From the NCBI GenBank assembly GCA_012861695.1, contig JAAOOA010000086.1, positions 8,884,385-8,948,384 of the forward strand: 64,000 bases of DNA, written 5' to 3'. The stretch is from Trematomus loennbergii (Eukaryota > Chordata > Actinopteri > Perciformes > Nototheniidae). A model generated the notes under the pieces. That model was not told where the DNA came from. It was given only the letters and a program-made list of their open reading frames with translations, and searched no databases. How positions within the stretch are numbered: the first letter of the stretch is position 1; each line of letters opens with the position of its first letter. The position numbers and the translations under genes were made by a program. Shown piece after piece: positions 1 through 12,024 of the stretch.

Positions 1-640
1 AAATTATAAATATAGGTTTTTTGAACTCGTTAAAAAAAACAGTAAAGTACTCTTTTGCGTTTCCTGCTGTGTGCTGTAACAGAGAAATACATAATACAAT
101 TTCAGTTGGACTCCCAAATCTCATTGCCAGGTTAATCAACTTTGTTGTATTGATATAGTTGCAGTGCTGCACTTGCAGCTGAAAAATAATAGGTTACTTC
201 TTCAGGCATTGCAGCCAGAGGAAAGGTTCTGAAGAAAGCAATAACATCTCACCATTCAAAATTGGCTTACAGTAAAAGCCTTATTTAGGGGAGGTTGACG
301 GAGGACACGGTATTAATTTACGCTGGCATCCTGGGGGACCACTTACACACCCACACACACTACCGCACACACCTGGGAGCTTTGTACTGTGGCAGCACAG
401 GCACGCGGCATATTGTTTACAAACTGATGCATGATGTTGTATTTTAAAGAATTATAGGCCTCTGTCATACAGTTACACACTGTTTTTTTGGCATATTGAT
501 GATAACATGTTTTTAAGACGTCTCCAAAATCACTGTATGGCAACAAATATTTCCATATGTTTGGTCTGGTTATTTGAAATGAATATTTGATGTATGATCT
601 TTTAATTTTATTCAGTGATGCTTTATAGCATATTATAAAA
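1..640. other. Non-coding, AT-rich sequence
   Basis: I see no exon, RNA gene or recognisable mobile element here. Open frames on the minus strand are short, low in complexity and lack splice context or family motifs. Confidence 0.5.
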
Positions 641-674
641 TGGACAAGTAAAATCAAGCAATCTGATTGGTTCT

Positions 675-858
675 TAGCCGTGGTATACTGAGCGTATACT
701 ACGGTAGAATTGTAAGTTACTTTTCACAACAACTCAGTATCCCTCCGCGTCTGAGATAAACAGTATACAGTTGGGCTGTTGGGTTGTCGACCCTCCGCTT
801 CGCGTCGGGCCGAACCACGCCCCTTAGCTGTGATATAATGAGCATATACCACGGCCTG
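675..858. repeat. Element with paired CCGTGG..CCACGG hairpins
   Basis: Two similar imperfect hairpins sit at 675-706 and 824-858. In the first, CCGTGGTATA is followed after 7 bases by TATACTACGG; the second is a diverged copy (TGTGATATA..TATACCACGG). A GC-rich stretch between them (about 780-822) can also fold back, with GTCGACCC facing GGGCCGAAC. The layout suggests a small dispersed fish repeat or MITE. I cannot assign a superfamily and see no clear target duplication. Confidence 0.45.
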
Positions 859-3318
859 TCGTGAGCTATTGCTTAAATATATACATATCCTATGTATTCA
901 AACATTTTGTATCATTACATTGTTAAGCTTGATTTCTGGCAACCCAGGTTATTTATAGATTTAAATATAATTTTAACTAACCATTTCTGGCTAAGATAAA
1001 TGACATAATACACTTGCAATTACATATTACTTGACAAGGTATGGCAAGAAACAAAAGCAACACAACCGAACCACGCTCAGGTGTTCCCAGTCGCTCTGAT
1101 GATCACCTGCAGAGTGCACACACAGGTAATCACATCACACAAGATGACACTGCTAGGATCCTCAGATTTTTTCTTTGGGCATGATTGCTGTGAAACATAA
1201 AAGCTGCAGACAAACAACCTGCTTCAGAGAAATGAACATTATCAGCAGATTGGACATCATCAGAGGTGATAGGTACGAAAGAGTTTCTGGGTTTCGCAGG
1301 ATCTTTGTGCAAGAGCAATATGTCCTTTCTCTCAGTCTTACAAATCTCTCCTGCCCACCGTATCCTTGTTATTCATTTTCATTCCTTGCTCTGATCATTT
1401 TCACTATTGTAAATGTAAATGACCTTTGTCACAATGAAGTCCATGAAAGGGAGAAAGGAAGAAAGAAAAGGAGAATGGACCAAAAGAAAAAGGGCTGGAT
1501 TGAACATGACGTAACGTAATGAAAGTGATATGAAATGTTGAATCGGGAGGGAGTGAATTAAATATGTGCTGGGCTTTAGATGTGGAGAAATGTACATTTA
1601 GATGTCTTTTTTCATGAAGATGTTATAACGGATGGGGTTATGCATTTGTTTGCCATGACGGCTGCATTGCATTGCATTTTAGTGGGACAGTTGGAGGGCT
1701 TTGTCATAGTGCTTTCTCATTTATTGACATGACATACTGTGATACTGAATGAAACCATCACCTGTACTTTAGTAGAAATAAGCATGATAACGCACAGGTT
1801 GTGATCGTGGTGGAAATCACTTCTTCTTAAAATTAGCATATTAGCATTGATATTGTGAGTATGCTAGTGTAATGTTGTGGTTAGCATGCTCAAGTTAGCA
1901 TTTTGCTCAATAGTCCATGGCTGCAGACTCCGAGGGGCCAATAAGTGTGCGCCGAAACTTGCACACAAATGTAGCTTTTCTTTGCAAATGGACCAGATTG
2001 CAGTCCATTTCCCAAAGAGCAGCGCTAACTGCCACCAGCAGTTACAGTAAAATGAGAAAGGAGAGTTGGTGGCATCTATAAAAGGTGTCCACTCAAATTA
2101 ATTTATTTTTGGATGCAGTGACAGGATGCAATGACAGTTGTGTCATGAAAAATAGATGAATAAAGCTCCCCTACTTGTCACTTTTCAAAGTGCATTAAGA
2201 AAGAAATGAGAAAGAATTGATGAAAAATACATACTCACTCTCGCTCTTTTCCAAAAGCTCTTGGCTTACGTTATCCTTTTCCAATCTCCTTTTTTTCCAA
2301 TTGCCCATGGCAGGTTTGGATGGAGGTGGCACTCTGGCTAGCACCCCCTGACCAAACCTCCAGCTTCAGCTGACTCACTCTTAGCAACTGACAAATTGGC
2401 CGTAAGCACATGGATAATTGCAATCGGATGCAAAAAACAAAAAAGGTAGATTGCACTCAGTTGCGAGACTTTATGGCGAAAAGATTAATAATTAATGTTT
2501 TAATGGCAAGTAAAGAAGGACTAAAAATCTTTCTTTAAACCTGATATTTCTGCCTCTGGATTTAAAAGTTGTTTTAAATGTCAAGCATGCTGTGGCCTTA
2601 CACATTTCATATTTTTAAACACATTGATTGTTCATAAAAGTCCAACATGAACGAGAAATGTCAGGTGGTTCTCCAAACTACCTTAACATGCTGGTGTGCT
2701 TGCTGAACTATAATTAAATGTCCACCTCTAAAAAGGTCCACTTCCACAGCAACAACCGTAAATAATGGACAGTCACGCACAGGGAAAGTTTCTGGCAATT
2801 CTCGAGGGACGTGTTTTTTATTTATTTATCTTTGTCACTGGAATGTTGCCATCTGGGTATTGTGGGCATCATCCATCTAAATTTGGTATTTTTAACAAAC
2901 GATATAGGAGCAAATGTCCTTGTAAAAAATATTGTATTGCATCTGTGTTGGCCTTCCTGCCTTAAGCAGCAGTGTGCTTTGGGAGTACCCTTACTAAGTG
3001 TATGGATATGTCTCATTTGCTTTATTTTCTCCTCCTCACTCGATTATTGGGTGGCCTAGAAATTGATCTGAACGGCTACTGTACCATAAAGTACAGTTTA
3101 AAGTCGGAAGCAGTGATCAATGAAGTAGGAAGCCTGAGTGATGACATTTTAGAGCATCGTATGCATAAGTCGGTTATTGGATCAACAAAACCCTTTATTG
3201 TGGGCAATTGGACAAAACGGCTGATCGGAGTACATTAAATCTGCATCAAACCAGCACTGCCGTTTTAAACCTGTTTGGACAGTCAAATATTGTTCCTTTT
3301 TTATAGGTTAAGACATCC
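859..3318. other. Non-coding stretch, no gene seen
   Basis: No supported exon. Around 1825-1910 there are several close repeats of TTAGCAT/GCTAGTGT-type words, a common low-complexity motif in fish introns. The short open frames at 1175-1519 and 2765-3238 have no domain or splice signature and are treated as chance. Confidence 0.45.
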
Positions 3319-3326
3319 TCATTATA

Positions 3327-4046
3327 CAGTGGCGAGCCATGACTTTTGGGGCCCTCTGACCCCCACCCCTTAAACCCATAAAAAATAGTTATTACGTCAC
3401 AGCGTATACTTCAGCGGAATATCAAAACAACGGCCCGGGGTGCAAAACGCAGCAATGAAAGCGACCCTCTACCACACAAAACAACACCTGTAAATAACCC
3501 AATTTGTGTTCTTTGAAATTGAAAAGGATATTGCATTGTGTTTGTTACTTGCGTTGCAGTTGTATGTCTTAAGTGTAATTTGGCATGCTTTATTTTGAAG
3601 GCGAGTTTATGCTGTTGACAGGAAGTTGTTGTTGCTATGGAAACAAGAAAAGCTTCACAGCGGGCGGAACTTGTCATAAAGTCCGCGATAATAAAACCCA
3701 CCCATTTAGAGGGAATATATGATTGGTCAATTGTACTGTCATTTGACATTACTCTCTCGTTCACGGGCCCTCTGTGAATTTACAGCAGGACCACCAATCA
3801 GCTCCTGTCTTCACCTCGCAGAGACGCGCTTCTTTCATTTAACCCTTCACATTCAGACAGAAACTGAATAGGCAGATTCGAAGGATTTATTTATTTGGAA
3901 ATGTTATTTTAAATACAATTAAATCAAGTTGTTTTGGTAAAACTAATGAAAAATATAACTAAGAAAATATTTTTTAAAAATATATATTTTTAAAATATGA
4001 TTTTGTAGTCAGAGAGGGCCGAGAGGGCCCTGACGGCTCGCTACTG
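3327..4046. mobile_element. Non-autonomous hAT element (720 bp) with perfect 8-bp TSD
   Basis: The left end reads CAGTGGCGAGCC and the right end GGCTCGCTACTG, an inverted terminal pair with one mismatch. Both sides carry the direct repeat TCATTATA (3319-3326 and 4047-4054), which is the 8-bp target duplication expected for hAT transposases. The interior has no transposase frame, so it depended on an enzyme from elsewhere. A truncated relative of its left end lies at 56098-56231 in the opposite orientation. Confidence 0.9.
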
Positions 4047-4112
4047 TCATTATACTGTGATAAATACGTAACTTATATAAATAACATAAAGTAAACTTTG
4101 CCTGTACACACA

Positions 4113-4689
4113 GGGCCTTTCTCATTTCACCAATTCCCCTCCTCGACTCCCCTCCTCGACTCCCCTCCTGGACTCCTATCCTCGTGTCTTAGTCCCGTCC
4201 ACAGGAGATGCGAGCGGAGGAGTCGAGGAAGGGAACCGAGGAGAGAGGAGTGGAAGCATTAGGCGGTCAGAGAAATGAGAAATCCTCTCCTCTGAGCGGT
4301 CATTTTAAAGAGACGTCCATTAATGATGACAGGAGGCACAGCAGCCCTCTGTCTGATGGACAGAACTGTGTTCATGATGACTTATATATTTACTTTTAAT
4401 TCATTGACAGTGTGGTATAATGAGACAATAACAGGCTACAGATGCGGACATATATACACACACACACACATATATATTTATAGTTATATAAATATATACA
4501 ATTTCAGATTCAAACAAGTATGAGAGCACTCTCATAATAACAGAGACTGTATATACCCCCCCGTCTCTGGTCGCTACAATGGGGAATTGAAATTACGGGC
4601 CAAACGTTTTATTTACAAGTATTAAAAGTAAGCTTAGGACACCAAACCAACTGAGACCTGTCTGTCCGCCGCATCTACGCACACACACA

Positions 4690-4774
<85 letters not shown>

Positions 4775-5338
4775 CACACTGTACAACACGCACCTACAGC
4801 TCCTAAAGCATAATAATATCTATCAGGATACAGCCGTTGTGTATTTTGTTATGTGAAGCACTAAATGGTTTTAGAAAAATATCGACTCTTTGTCTAAATA
4901 AAGAGAGTAATGTAGGCCTGTTATACTGAGTGATATATTATACACACTGCTCTGCTTTCTGCACGGACCTCACAGCTGTTCTCACGATAAACATCGCGTC
5001 GCGATGAAAGCAGTTAATAAAATAATATCCAGGAGATGCATGCAGAGCTGTCATTGGCTGAGATAAGTCCGGCCGTGCATCACGACTCTTTGAAACATCT
5101 CTGTTGCCGGAAATACATCCGCGGAGGACCCGCGGAAGACCCATCAGTGTATCCTCGGTTATAGCTCCTCCAGAGAGCCTCCTTGATGCTCGATGCTCGG
5201 TCCTCGATGTGCATTTAGAGAAATTAGATGTCCTTCAACATGGCATGCTGAAATCCATTTTCGGGTCACTACCGGAGGACCGAGGAGTCGAGGAGTCGAG
5301 GAGTCGAGGAGGGGAAATTAGAGAAATGAGAAAGGCCC
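4113..5338. mobile_element. DNA element with ~60-bp TCGAGGAG-rich inverted ends
   Basis: The left end begins GGGCCTTTCTCATTTC and continues into CCTCCTCGACTCCCC repeats; the right end is its inverted counterpart, ending GAAATGAGAAAGGCCC after several GAGTCGAG units. Similarity runs for roughly 60 bp. Each end is next to CA, so a 2-bp duplication is possible but weak. No transposase is encoded. The interior holds a large (CA)n tract (4681-4771). The superfamily is not resolved. Confidence 0.75.
4681..4771. repeat. (CA)n microsatellite
   Basis: About 90 bp of nearly pure CA dinucleotides with one ACC interruption near the left end. It lies inside the long-TIR element at 4113-5338. Cysteine/valine or histidine/threonine frames read through it are artefacts of the repeat. 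Confidence 0.97.
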
Positions 5339-5340
5339 CA

Positions 5341-6753
5341 GTCTAAATAAAATAGTTTGTGTTTCTCTCGGGGAACTCAATTTGTTCATTTTAATGGACA
5401 CCATGTCCAGACTGTATTTCAATTGTATTATTAGGACAGTGAAAATCAATCTCTGTACAACTCAAAACTAGTGTAAAACCCTGCCAAACTTAATCTGATT
5501 TAAAGCTCTGGAAAAGCTACCAAATGGACCTTGAGGTAATTTTTGTCAAATTGTTTAGCGTCATTAGGCTTTAATCCAATAGAAATGAAGATACAGAGCA
5601 GTTAAAGTGACAGATGATGCAGCTGTGACACCATCTTTACTGTTGGCGACACAGATGGCTCTTTTTTCTTTCCATTATTTTTTCTTTCTTCTCTTGTCTT
5701 TTTTGGCATGACACAAGATGGCAAAAGAAATGGACTTAAAGTATAAGAAAACAGACATGCAAAAATCCTGCAGGTTGCATGCTAATGTAGCATAATCCTC
5801 CCATGAAAGCTCTTTGATTATAAACCAAATGTGTCTGGTAGCAACATAGTGCAGTTTACTGAATTGTGCAAACCCTGTACTGAGTGTCTGCTAAAATCCC
5901 CTCCTCACACACTCACGTACAGTACACACTCTTGATCATTGATTACATTTGCTGCAGCCTTGTCTGTGCTGTGATGTGAATATAATTCAGACATTGAGAA
6001 CTGTTCCCCGCTGAGACTTTTCTGCTCTCTCTATCTCCTTCAGTATGTTTCTCTTCTCCCCCTCTCTCATCGTACATTAACATGTCACACGGGCAATATC
6101 TGCACATGAACAATCTGTGTTTCATTTACACCTGAGATTAAAATTAGCCTCCGGTGCCCCGGTAGAATTCCTCTGCTGCTCGCGAAACATTAATATGCCT
6201 CGCCAACCCGACAGGTTTCTGTTGCAGCTAATGCAAAAATTATGAATCTTATGTGTCTTTTAGCATTAATCTTGAAGGCATTGGGGAGGCTGTAGTGCTG
6301 CGTGGGCCATTTATTTTACTTCAAAGCTTGCTTTTGCATATTAGCATACCGCATACCGCAGGCATCAGCTGATGATTCACAACTCTGTGTTGTGACTGGT
6401 AAGCGAGGTAGCAGGCGTGTTTGTTTTCCCTCTGCATGTCTTAATCATTAAAGGAGAACCAATGCATGACAAATACTGTAAGCAGTGAGTGAGCAAAAGG
6501 AACACGATGTGAAATGCTTTTTCTTCCTCTTGTTTATTCAGACTTAAAATTAAAGTGTAACTAAAGTGTTGTTGTCTCTTATAGGTAGTTTCAACAATAC
6601 ATTTGAGTTATATTGGTGAATTTTTCAGTCCTTACTGCAATAATACTTGTTAAATATAGAAGTGGGCTGTAAACTGTAAAAACACGACTAAGTGACTGAG
6701 GGAAATTACTTTCTTTTGTTCCTTTGGGTTTAACATATCTATTTTCTGAGACA
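5341..6753. other. Non-coding stretch, no gene seen
   Basis: No exon or transposon end recognised. Around 6180-6330 the sequence is less AT-skewed and free of repeat signatures, which could fit a conserved non-coding element of the host gene, but that cannot be tested from a single sequence. Confidence 0.4.
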
Positions 6754-6757
6754 TTAA

Positions 6758-7109
6758 AATTGCCATATTATGGCTAATTTTCAGGTACAAATGAGTATTT
6801 TGTGCCTCCACTGTGATATGTTTCCATGCTTTAATGTTCCAAAAAGCTCTTTATTTTTCTCATACTGCCTGTGCTGCAGCACCTCTTTTCACCCTCTGTC
6901 TGAAACCAGAGCCCAGTCTGCTCTGATTGGTCATCTGGCCAGCTATGTTGTGATTGGTTTTAGGAATTAAACTAAGGATTTAAAACAAGGCGTTTCAGGC
7001 GTGGGGGAGTTTGTTGGAGAGAAACTCCTCTGGAGGGAACTTTGGGATGTTAGCCTTTGCAGACCATTTACATGGTAAACCTATATAAAACATAAAGGAA
7101 AGGAAATGC
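6758..7109. mobile_element. TTAA-type MITE, copy 1 (right end degraded)
   Basis: It starts after TTAA (6754-6757) with a GCCATATTATGGC terminus, followed by the segment CTTTATTTTTCTCATACTGC (6850-6869) and the ACCTCTTTTCACCCTCTGTC block that also occurs at 11650-11700. The same order of blocks, through AACTTTGGGAT and TTAGCCTTTGCA, appears in the copy at 10676-12024. The right terminus is no longer recognisable. The TTAA target is typical of piggyBac-like and some other cut-and-paste elements. Confidence 0.65.
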
Positions 7110-8408
7110 TGCCGAATTTCTCTGTTAAAATATTATTTTGTGCCAACATTCAACATTTTGGAAAGAGGCTCCTTTCATTTCAGCCCGGATGCTGATGCGA
7201 TTAAGTTCACTCACGATAAAATATGAAGAACCACAGGGCTCTAAATGAAGTGTTTTCTTCCAAAATGAGATGTCCACATTTGAAAAATGGATGCCCGCAC
7301 TAAAAAAGTGATTGATGGCACAGAATTATAAGAAATTACGCCTCATTCTGAGGGATGGCAGAACGCAGTGAAGGAGAACACTTTGACAGAATGGATTCGC
7401 TTTATTTCATACATATAGATGACAACATTGAAATTCAAGAAGTGCCAGCGCCATACGTAAAGAGGTCTTATAACCTCACTGCTGAGTGGATGTGATTGAC
7501 AGGAATGGAGCGTTAGCTTGGCCCTCATGCTGACCTTCATTCCATTTGCTGTCGGCTGAGAGGGAGGGAGGGATCGGCGTCATCTCACCGTACTCTGACG
7601 CGAGTAACAGCGGTGAATGTGAAGCATGTGACAGGATCCACACACCACATGCCTGCTGTCACCACAGTGCGTTAGTAAAGCATTTCGATTTTCCTAATTT
7701 CAGTTTTATACCCTCTCCCATTTTTCTTACAAATCTGTGGCGCACATTTTCCTCTAGTGCTTCCTCTGAGTAATCAACTGAAGCACCCTCAGAATGAATC
7801 ACACACACACACACACACACACACCCTTCTCACTCTTCTAATTTTCAAGTTTCTCGCTTTGTCTTTTTAATCTCGCTCCCCACATTCCCCTCTTAATAAT
7901 GTATGAGAGGGAAAAGCAGGCAGTCCAAAAGGAACCATTTTCAAGTGCAGTTCACTTGTTAAAAACATAAACAGGAGAGGCATTAATGTATAACTGCACC
8001 AAGTGTACTGACGTATAAATGAATATAATCCATAATTGTAAAGGACCGAAGAAAGGGCATTGTGGGACCAAGCAGCACAAACAGGACATGAAACAGGGAT
8101 GGAAATTCACTTTTTGCCTCTTGTTTTTTCTTGTTCTTCACAGTTTATCCATACTTTTCTGCACTTAATTTCTGTCCTCTCCTTACCCTTTCTTTCACGC
8201 TCTTCTTTCTTCTCTTTGTTATTCTTACGTTTTGCCATTTCCCACCTTATTTTTTCTTCCTTCAATACTCCCCTTTGTAATGCTAATCTTGTCTTTCCCT
8301 GTCTTTCCCCTCTTCTTCTACCTCCATAATAATCTCTATTTTTCCCTGCTGCTATACACTTCAGTCCTATTCCTTCCCTCCTTCCTCCTTTCCCCTCTCT
8401 TGTCACTC
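7110..8408. other. Non-coding; short (AC)n and long pyrimidine tract
   Basis: No exon supported. There is an (AC)n microsatellite at 7800-7825. From about 8120 to 8408 the plus strand is strongly C/T-rich, giving spurious Ser/Phe/Leu frames on plus and Lys/Arg/Glu frames on minus. The LINE remnant begins immediately after this tract. Confidence 0.5.
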
Positions 8409-10255
8409 ACAGTTGGCTTTAGTGATCATAACCTAGTTGCTATAGTACGCAAGACCAAAATACCTAAGGCTGGCTCCAAGATAAATTATAGAAGGTCTTA
8501 TAAGGGGTTTAATCAGGAACAATTTGTAGAGGAGGTAAAGAATGTGCAATGGTTTGATGTTTGCCATGAGGAAAACCCAGAAAAAGCACTGGGAGTATTT
8601 ATGAAGTCTTTCATGGGGATTGCCGATCAGCATGTTCCTATGAGAAAATGGTCTGCCCGGTCAAAGTGTGCACCTTGGTTGAATGACGAGATGAGAAGTT
8701 TAATGGTCCAACGAGATGATGCTAAAAAAACTGCAGACAGAACAGGTTCTCTATGTGACAAACAACATTACTGTAAACTAAGAAATGCGGTAACCAAATT
8801 GAATAAATGTAGAAAGAGGGAATACTACATGCAGGAAATCAGTGATTCTAAGAATGATGGAAAGAAATTATGGAAAATATTGAATAACATAATGGGGAGG
8901 AACTCAAACATGCATCCTTCCTTTATAGAAACCGAGGGTAAATTCATTACCAAGCCAGCAGATATTGCAAATCATTTAATTATTTTACAAATAAAGTAGA
9001 CAAGCTGAGGAATGCCATGGGTGCAGTCGAGGACACAGTGTCACATCACATCATTAAAGATCGTATCATGAGGGAAAAGCAGTGCATGTTTGAATTCCAC
9101 AATGTTACAGAAGAATATGTTGAAAATATGCTTTTACATCTGTCCGATGATAATCTCCTGGGATTGACAACTTGGATGGTAAACTGCTCAAAATGACGGC
9201 CAAATACATATCCAAGCCATTGAGTCACATTTTTAATAAAAGTTTAGAGCAAGGCGTGTGCCCCGAGATCTGGAAGGAAGCCAAGGTTATCCCATTACCC
9301 AAGGATAAAAGAAAAACCTTTGCTGGTTCCAATAGTCGACCTATAAGTCTCCTCCCAGTGTTAAGTAAATTAATAAAAAAATAGTATACACCCAAATTCA
9401 ATACTACTTTTCAAGTAACAATCTGACAACGAACTACCAACATGCCTATAGAGATGGTCACTCTACAAGTACAGCACTTGCACAAATGACGACGACTGGT
9501 TAAAGAGCATGGATGATAGGAGGCTTGTAGGAGCTGTGATGTTAGACTTTAGCGCAGCTTTCGATGTAATCGATCACAGTCTGCTGCTGAACAAACTCAA
9601 ATGCTATGGCTTTGGTTCTGTTGCTATGTGTTGGATGGAGAGCTACCTGACTAGGAGAAGGCAGCAAGTCTTTTTCAATGGGAGCTTTTCTGAAAGTAAG
9701 GTGTTCTACTTAAAATAGAGATTAAAGCCATAGCAGACTGGGTCAACAATAACAAACTGGTACTCAACATTGCAAAAACAAAAGCAATGGTGTTCGGATC
9801 CAGACATATGTTAAGCAGCAATCCTCAATTAAGCCCGACACTGGCTGGTCAGCCAGTGGAACAGGTAAACGAGAATAAGTTGCTTGGCATTGTTCTTGAT
9901 TCTGGTTTAAAGTGGACAAAGCAAATTGACAGTATCGCAACTAAAATGGGAAGGAGCATAGCTGTGACGAGAACATGTACAAAGTATGCAACACCAACCA
10001 CTTTGAAACAAGTCATCCAGTCTCTGGTTTTGTCACATCTTGAGTACTGTCCGGTCATATAGTCGTCAGCAGCAAAAACACATATACAGAAATTACAAAT
10101 AGCTCAAAACAAGGCTGCCAGACTAGCTCTCCTCTGTTCGAAGCGCACTCATATTGGAGTTATGCATATCATTCGATCATGGCTTCCGGTTGAGAAATGT
10201 CTGCAATCTTGTGTTATCACTTTTGTCAAGAGCAAAAGCTAATGGGGATCCTAAA
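8409..10255 (+). mobile_element. Broken LINE retrotransposon (Jockey/L2-like reverse transcriptase)
   Basis: Reading begins at the end of an apurinic endonuclease domain (SDHNLVAI, about 8420) and runs through a linker into the reverse transcriptase. Visible parts are the fingers (SRPISLLPVLSKL, near 9340) and palm motif A (DFSAAFDVIDH, near 9545), then the thumb (KAIADWVNNNKLVLNIAKTK, near 9728) and a C-terminal LEYCPVI region (to 10060). Stops and frame changes occur near 8998, 9382 and 9717. The jump at 9717 removes the segment that should hold the catalytic YADD box, so the element cannot be active. The exact clade is unresolved. Confidence 0.85.
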
Positions 10256-10359
10256 TAAACATAAATATCTTCATTGCTTCCATTCTACTAATTACTTCCC
10301 ACTCTCTCCCTCCCACGTTCAATGTGTTAACTCTTTCCCTTTTTCTTTTCCTCCTTCAG

Positions 10360-10547
10360 GTCCGTCTGCTGTACTGCTCCCTGGAGGAGGCTGAGCTGAT
10401 CTTCCGGGCAGCCTTGGCGGCGGGTCAGGCGGGGCCCAGTCACATGTGGTTTGCTGTGGGACCGGCCCTGTCTGGTTTGGGCCTGGAGGGGCTGCCCAAG
10501 GCCTTATTCGCCATCCGGCCGCAGGGCTGGAGGGACGAACCCAGAAG
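10360..10547 (+). CDS. grin2d: Internal exon of NMDA receptor subunit GluN2 (GluN2D-like)
   Basis: This exon encodes 62 full codons of an ionotropic glutamate receptor, in the membrane-distal amino-terminal domain that controls assembly and allosteric modulation of NMDA receptors at synapses. It follows a pyrimidine tract and CAG acceptor at 10357-10359 and ends at AAG|GTAAG, leaving two bases of a split codon. The peptide begins VRLLYCSLEEAELIF, contains HMWFAVGPALSG and ends LFAIRPQGWRDEPR. From family knowledge, the tyrosine-cysteine strand, the GP.H.WF.VGP segment and the LFA.R..GWRD stretch fit GluN2D better than GluN2A or GluN2B. GluN2C is the main alternative. The GC content is clearly higher than in the surrounding DNA, as expected for an exon. 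The next exon is 11 kb downstream at 21559. The fish a/b paralogue cannot be told. Confidence 0.87.
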
Positions 10548-10675
10548 GTAAGAGCAAAGCAGAAGGTCCTCACAGGTTCACTGGCTGTAAGCTACAGGTC
10601 CAGAGGACATGATTTAGGATATGATATTTGTTAACTTTTTCACTTTACATTGATGGACTTTTGGAGCTAGATTAC

Positions 10676-11006
10676 AAAGGACCGATTATGCTTATTTTCA
10701 CATGTGACCTGCTCCTTCGAAATCAGTCGCATTGACCCGAAGACACATTTTGAGTTGTATACACTGTTGGAAAGAGGAGATTCCTAGCTTTCTAATGATA
10801 TCTGGATTGTTTTTGTACTCGAAATATTAAGCGAAATATATCACATTATATAATGACTATCACCGAGTCATCATTTTGAGAAAAAGGCCTTCAAAGTTTC
10901 CTCTTCTCTGGAATCCATCGATCTGATTGATTATTAGCGGAGCAAATGATCAAAATAGTACGGAGGAAACATATTTTGGTTTGGATTACTGGTCTGGGGG
11001 AAGCTC

Positions 11007-11045
<39 letters not shown>

Positions 11046-12024
11046 CGTGTGTGTGTGTGTTTGTGTATTTTTGCGTTTGTGTGTATTGTGTTTGTTTCCC
11101 GGGGAAAACACTCACGAGAAACACTGGCTGCTGTGACTGTGAAGTTACTCCATTCTCCGCTTGTAATTATGCCGTTACAAGCTTCAAAGTTGTATTTATC
11201 ATCTGAATTTGCCGAAACAAGTTTAATATTCTGAAAGCCAAGACTTTGTTTATTTGAAATCAGATGAAAACAAACTGTAACGGACCCTGCCGTGTTATCT
11301 ATGATTACTATACGCCTTACATTCATAATTTCAGCGGAGGGAGGGGAAGCAGCGCTGCGGAACAGCAGAGTGGCGAGTGAGAGCTGTCATCTTCCCTTTA
11401 CAAGCTTCAAACATGTATTTATCGTGTGATTTTGGAAATAAAAGTTTCATATTCTGAAAGCCAACACTTTGTTTGTTTAAAATCAAACAAAACACCCGAA
11501 CCCCGAAAAACTATTTTTTTACGCAAATCCACGTTTATTTTGAAATGAGCCGTTGCGACTTCCGACTGATTTCGATAGAGCGGGTCACATATATGTGCAT
11601 GTTGTTCTTCTACTGTGACATGTTAACATTTTATGTTTAAAAAAAGCTCTTTATTTTTCTCATACTGCCTGTGCTGCAGGACCTCTTTTCACCCTCTGTC
11701 TGAAACCAGAGCCCAGTCTGCTCTGATTGGTTAGCTGGCTGGCTCTGTTGTGATTGATCAACCGCTTATAGATGTCCCACCCCTAAGTCTATCACGTACT
11801 GTACAATGTGTTGGAGCGCTAGTGCGATTGTTACATAGTGAGGTCATTTTGTTATGAAGTAAAAACAAAGAAGTCCAATGGAGGTGTTTCAGGCAGGGAG
11901 GGGGTGAGAGAAACTCCCTCTGGAGAGAACTTTGGGATTTTAGCCTTTGCAAACCATTAATGTGCACAGAAACCTATACAACACACTACAGGAAAGAGAC
12001 AACCCCAAAAAGCATTATAGTGCC
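10676..12024. mobile_element. TTAA-type MITE, copy 2, interrupted by another element
   Basis: Both flanks of the insertion at 10702-11590 belong to the repeat seen at 6758-7109. The left piece carries GGACCGATTATGCTTATTTTC. The right piece carries the CTCATACTGCCTGTGCTGCA block (11659-11678) and ends in AAAAAGCATTATAGTGCCT. The expected TTAA targets are mutated at both ends. Confidence 0.6.
10702..11590. mobile_element. Palindromic-end DNA element with internal (TG)n
   Basis: The ends are inverted copies: ATGTGACCTGCTC near 10702 and GAGCGGGTCACAT ending at 11590, each joined to a TCGAAATCAGTCG-type block, giving TIRs of about 30 bp. The interior has a (TG)n tract at about 11010-11063. It also has two direct ~110-bp repeats (about 11174-11280 and 11395-11500) with the shared words TACAAGCTTCAAA and ATTCTGAAAGCCAA. 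No transposase is present. The element splits copy 2 of the TTAA MITE. Its duplication is at most AT, so the superfamily is open. Confidence 0.7.

Noticed and set aside
8060..8406. Open frames rich in Ser/Leu/Phe (plus) and Lys/Arg/Glu (minus)
   Set aside because: They arise from a pyrimidine-rich tract upstream of the LINE and show no domain or splice context.
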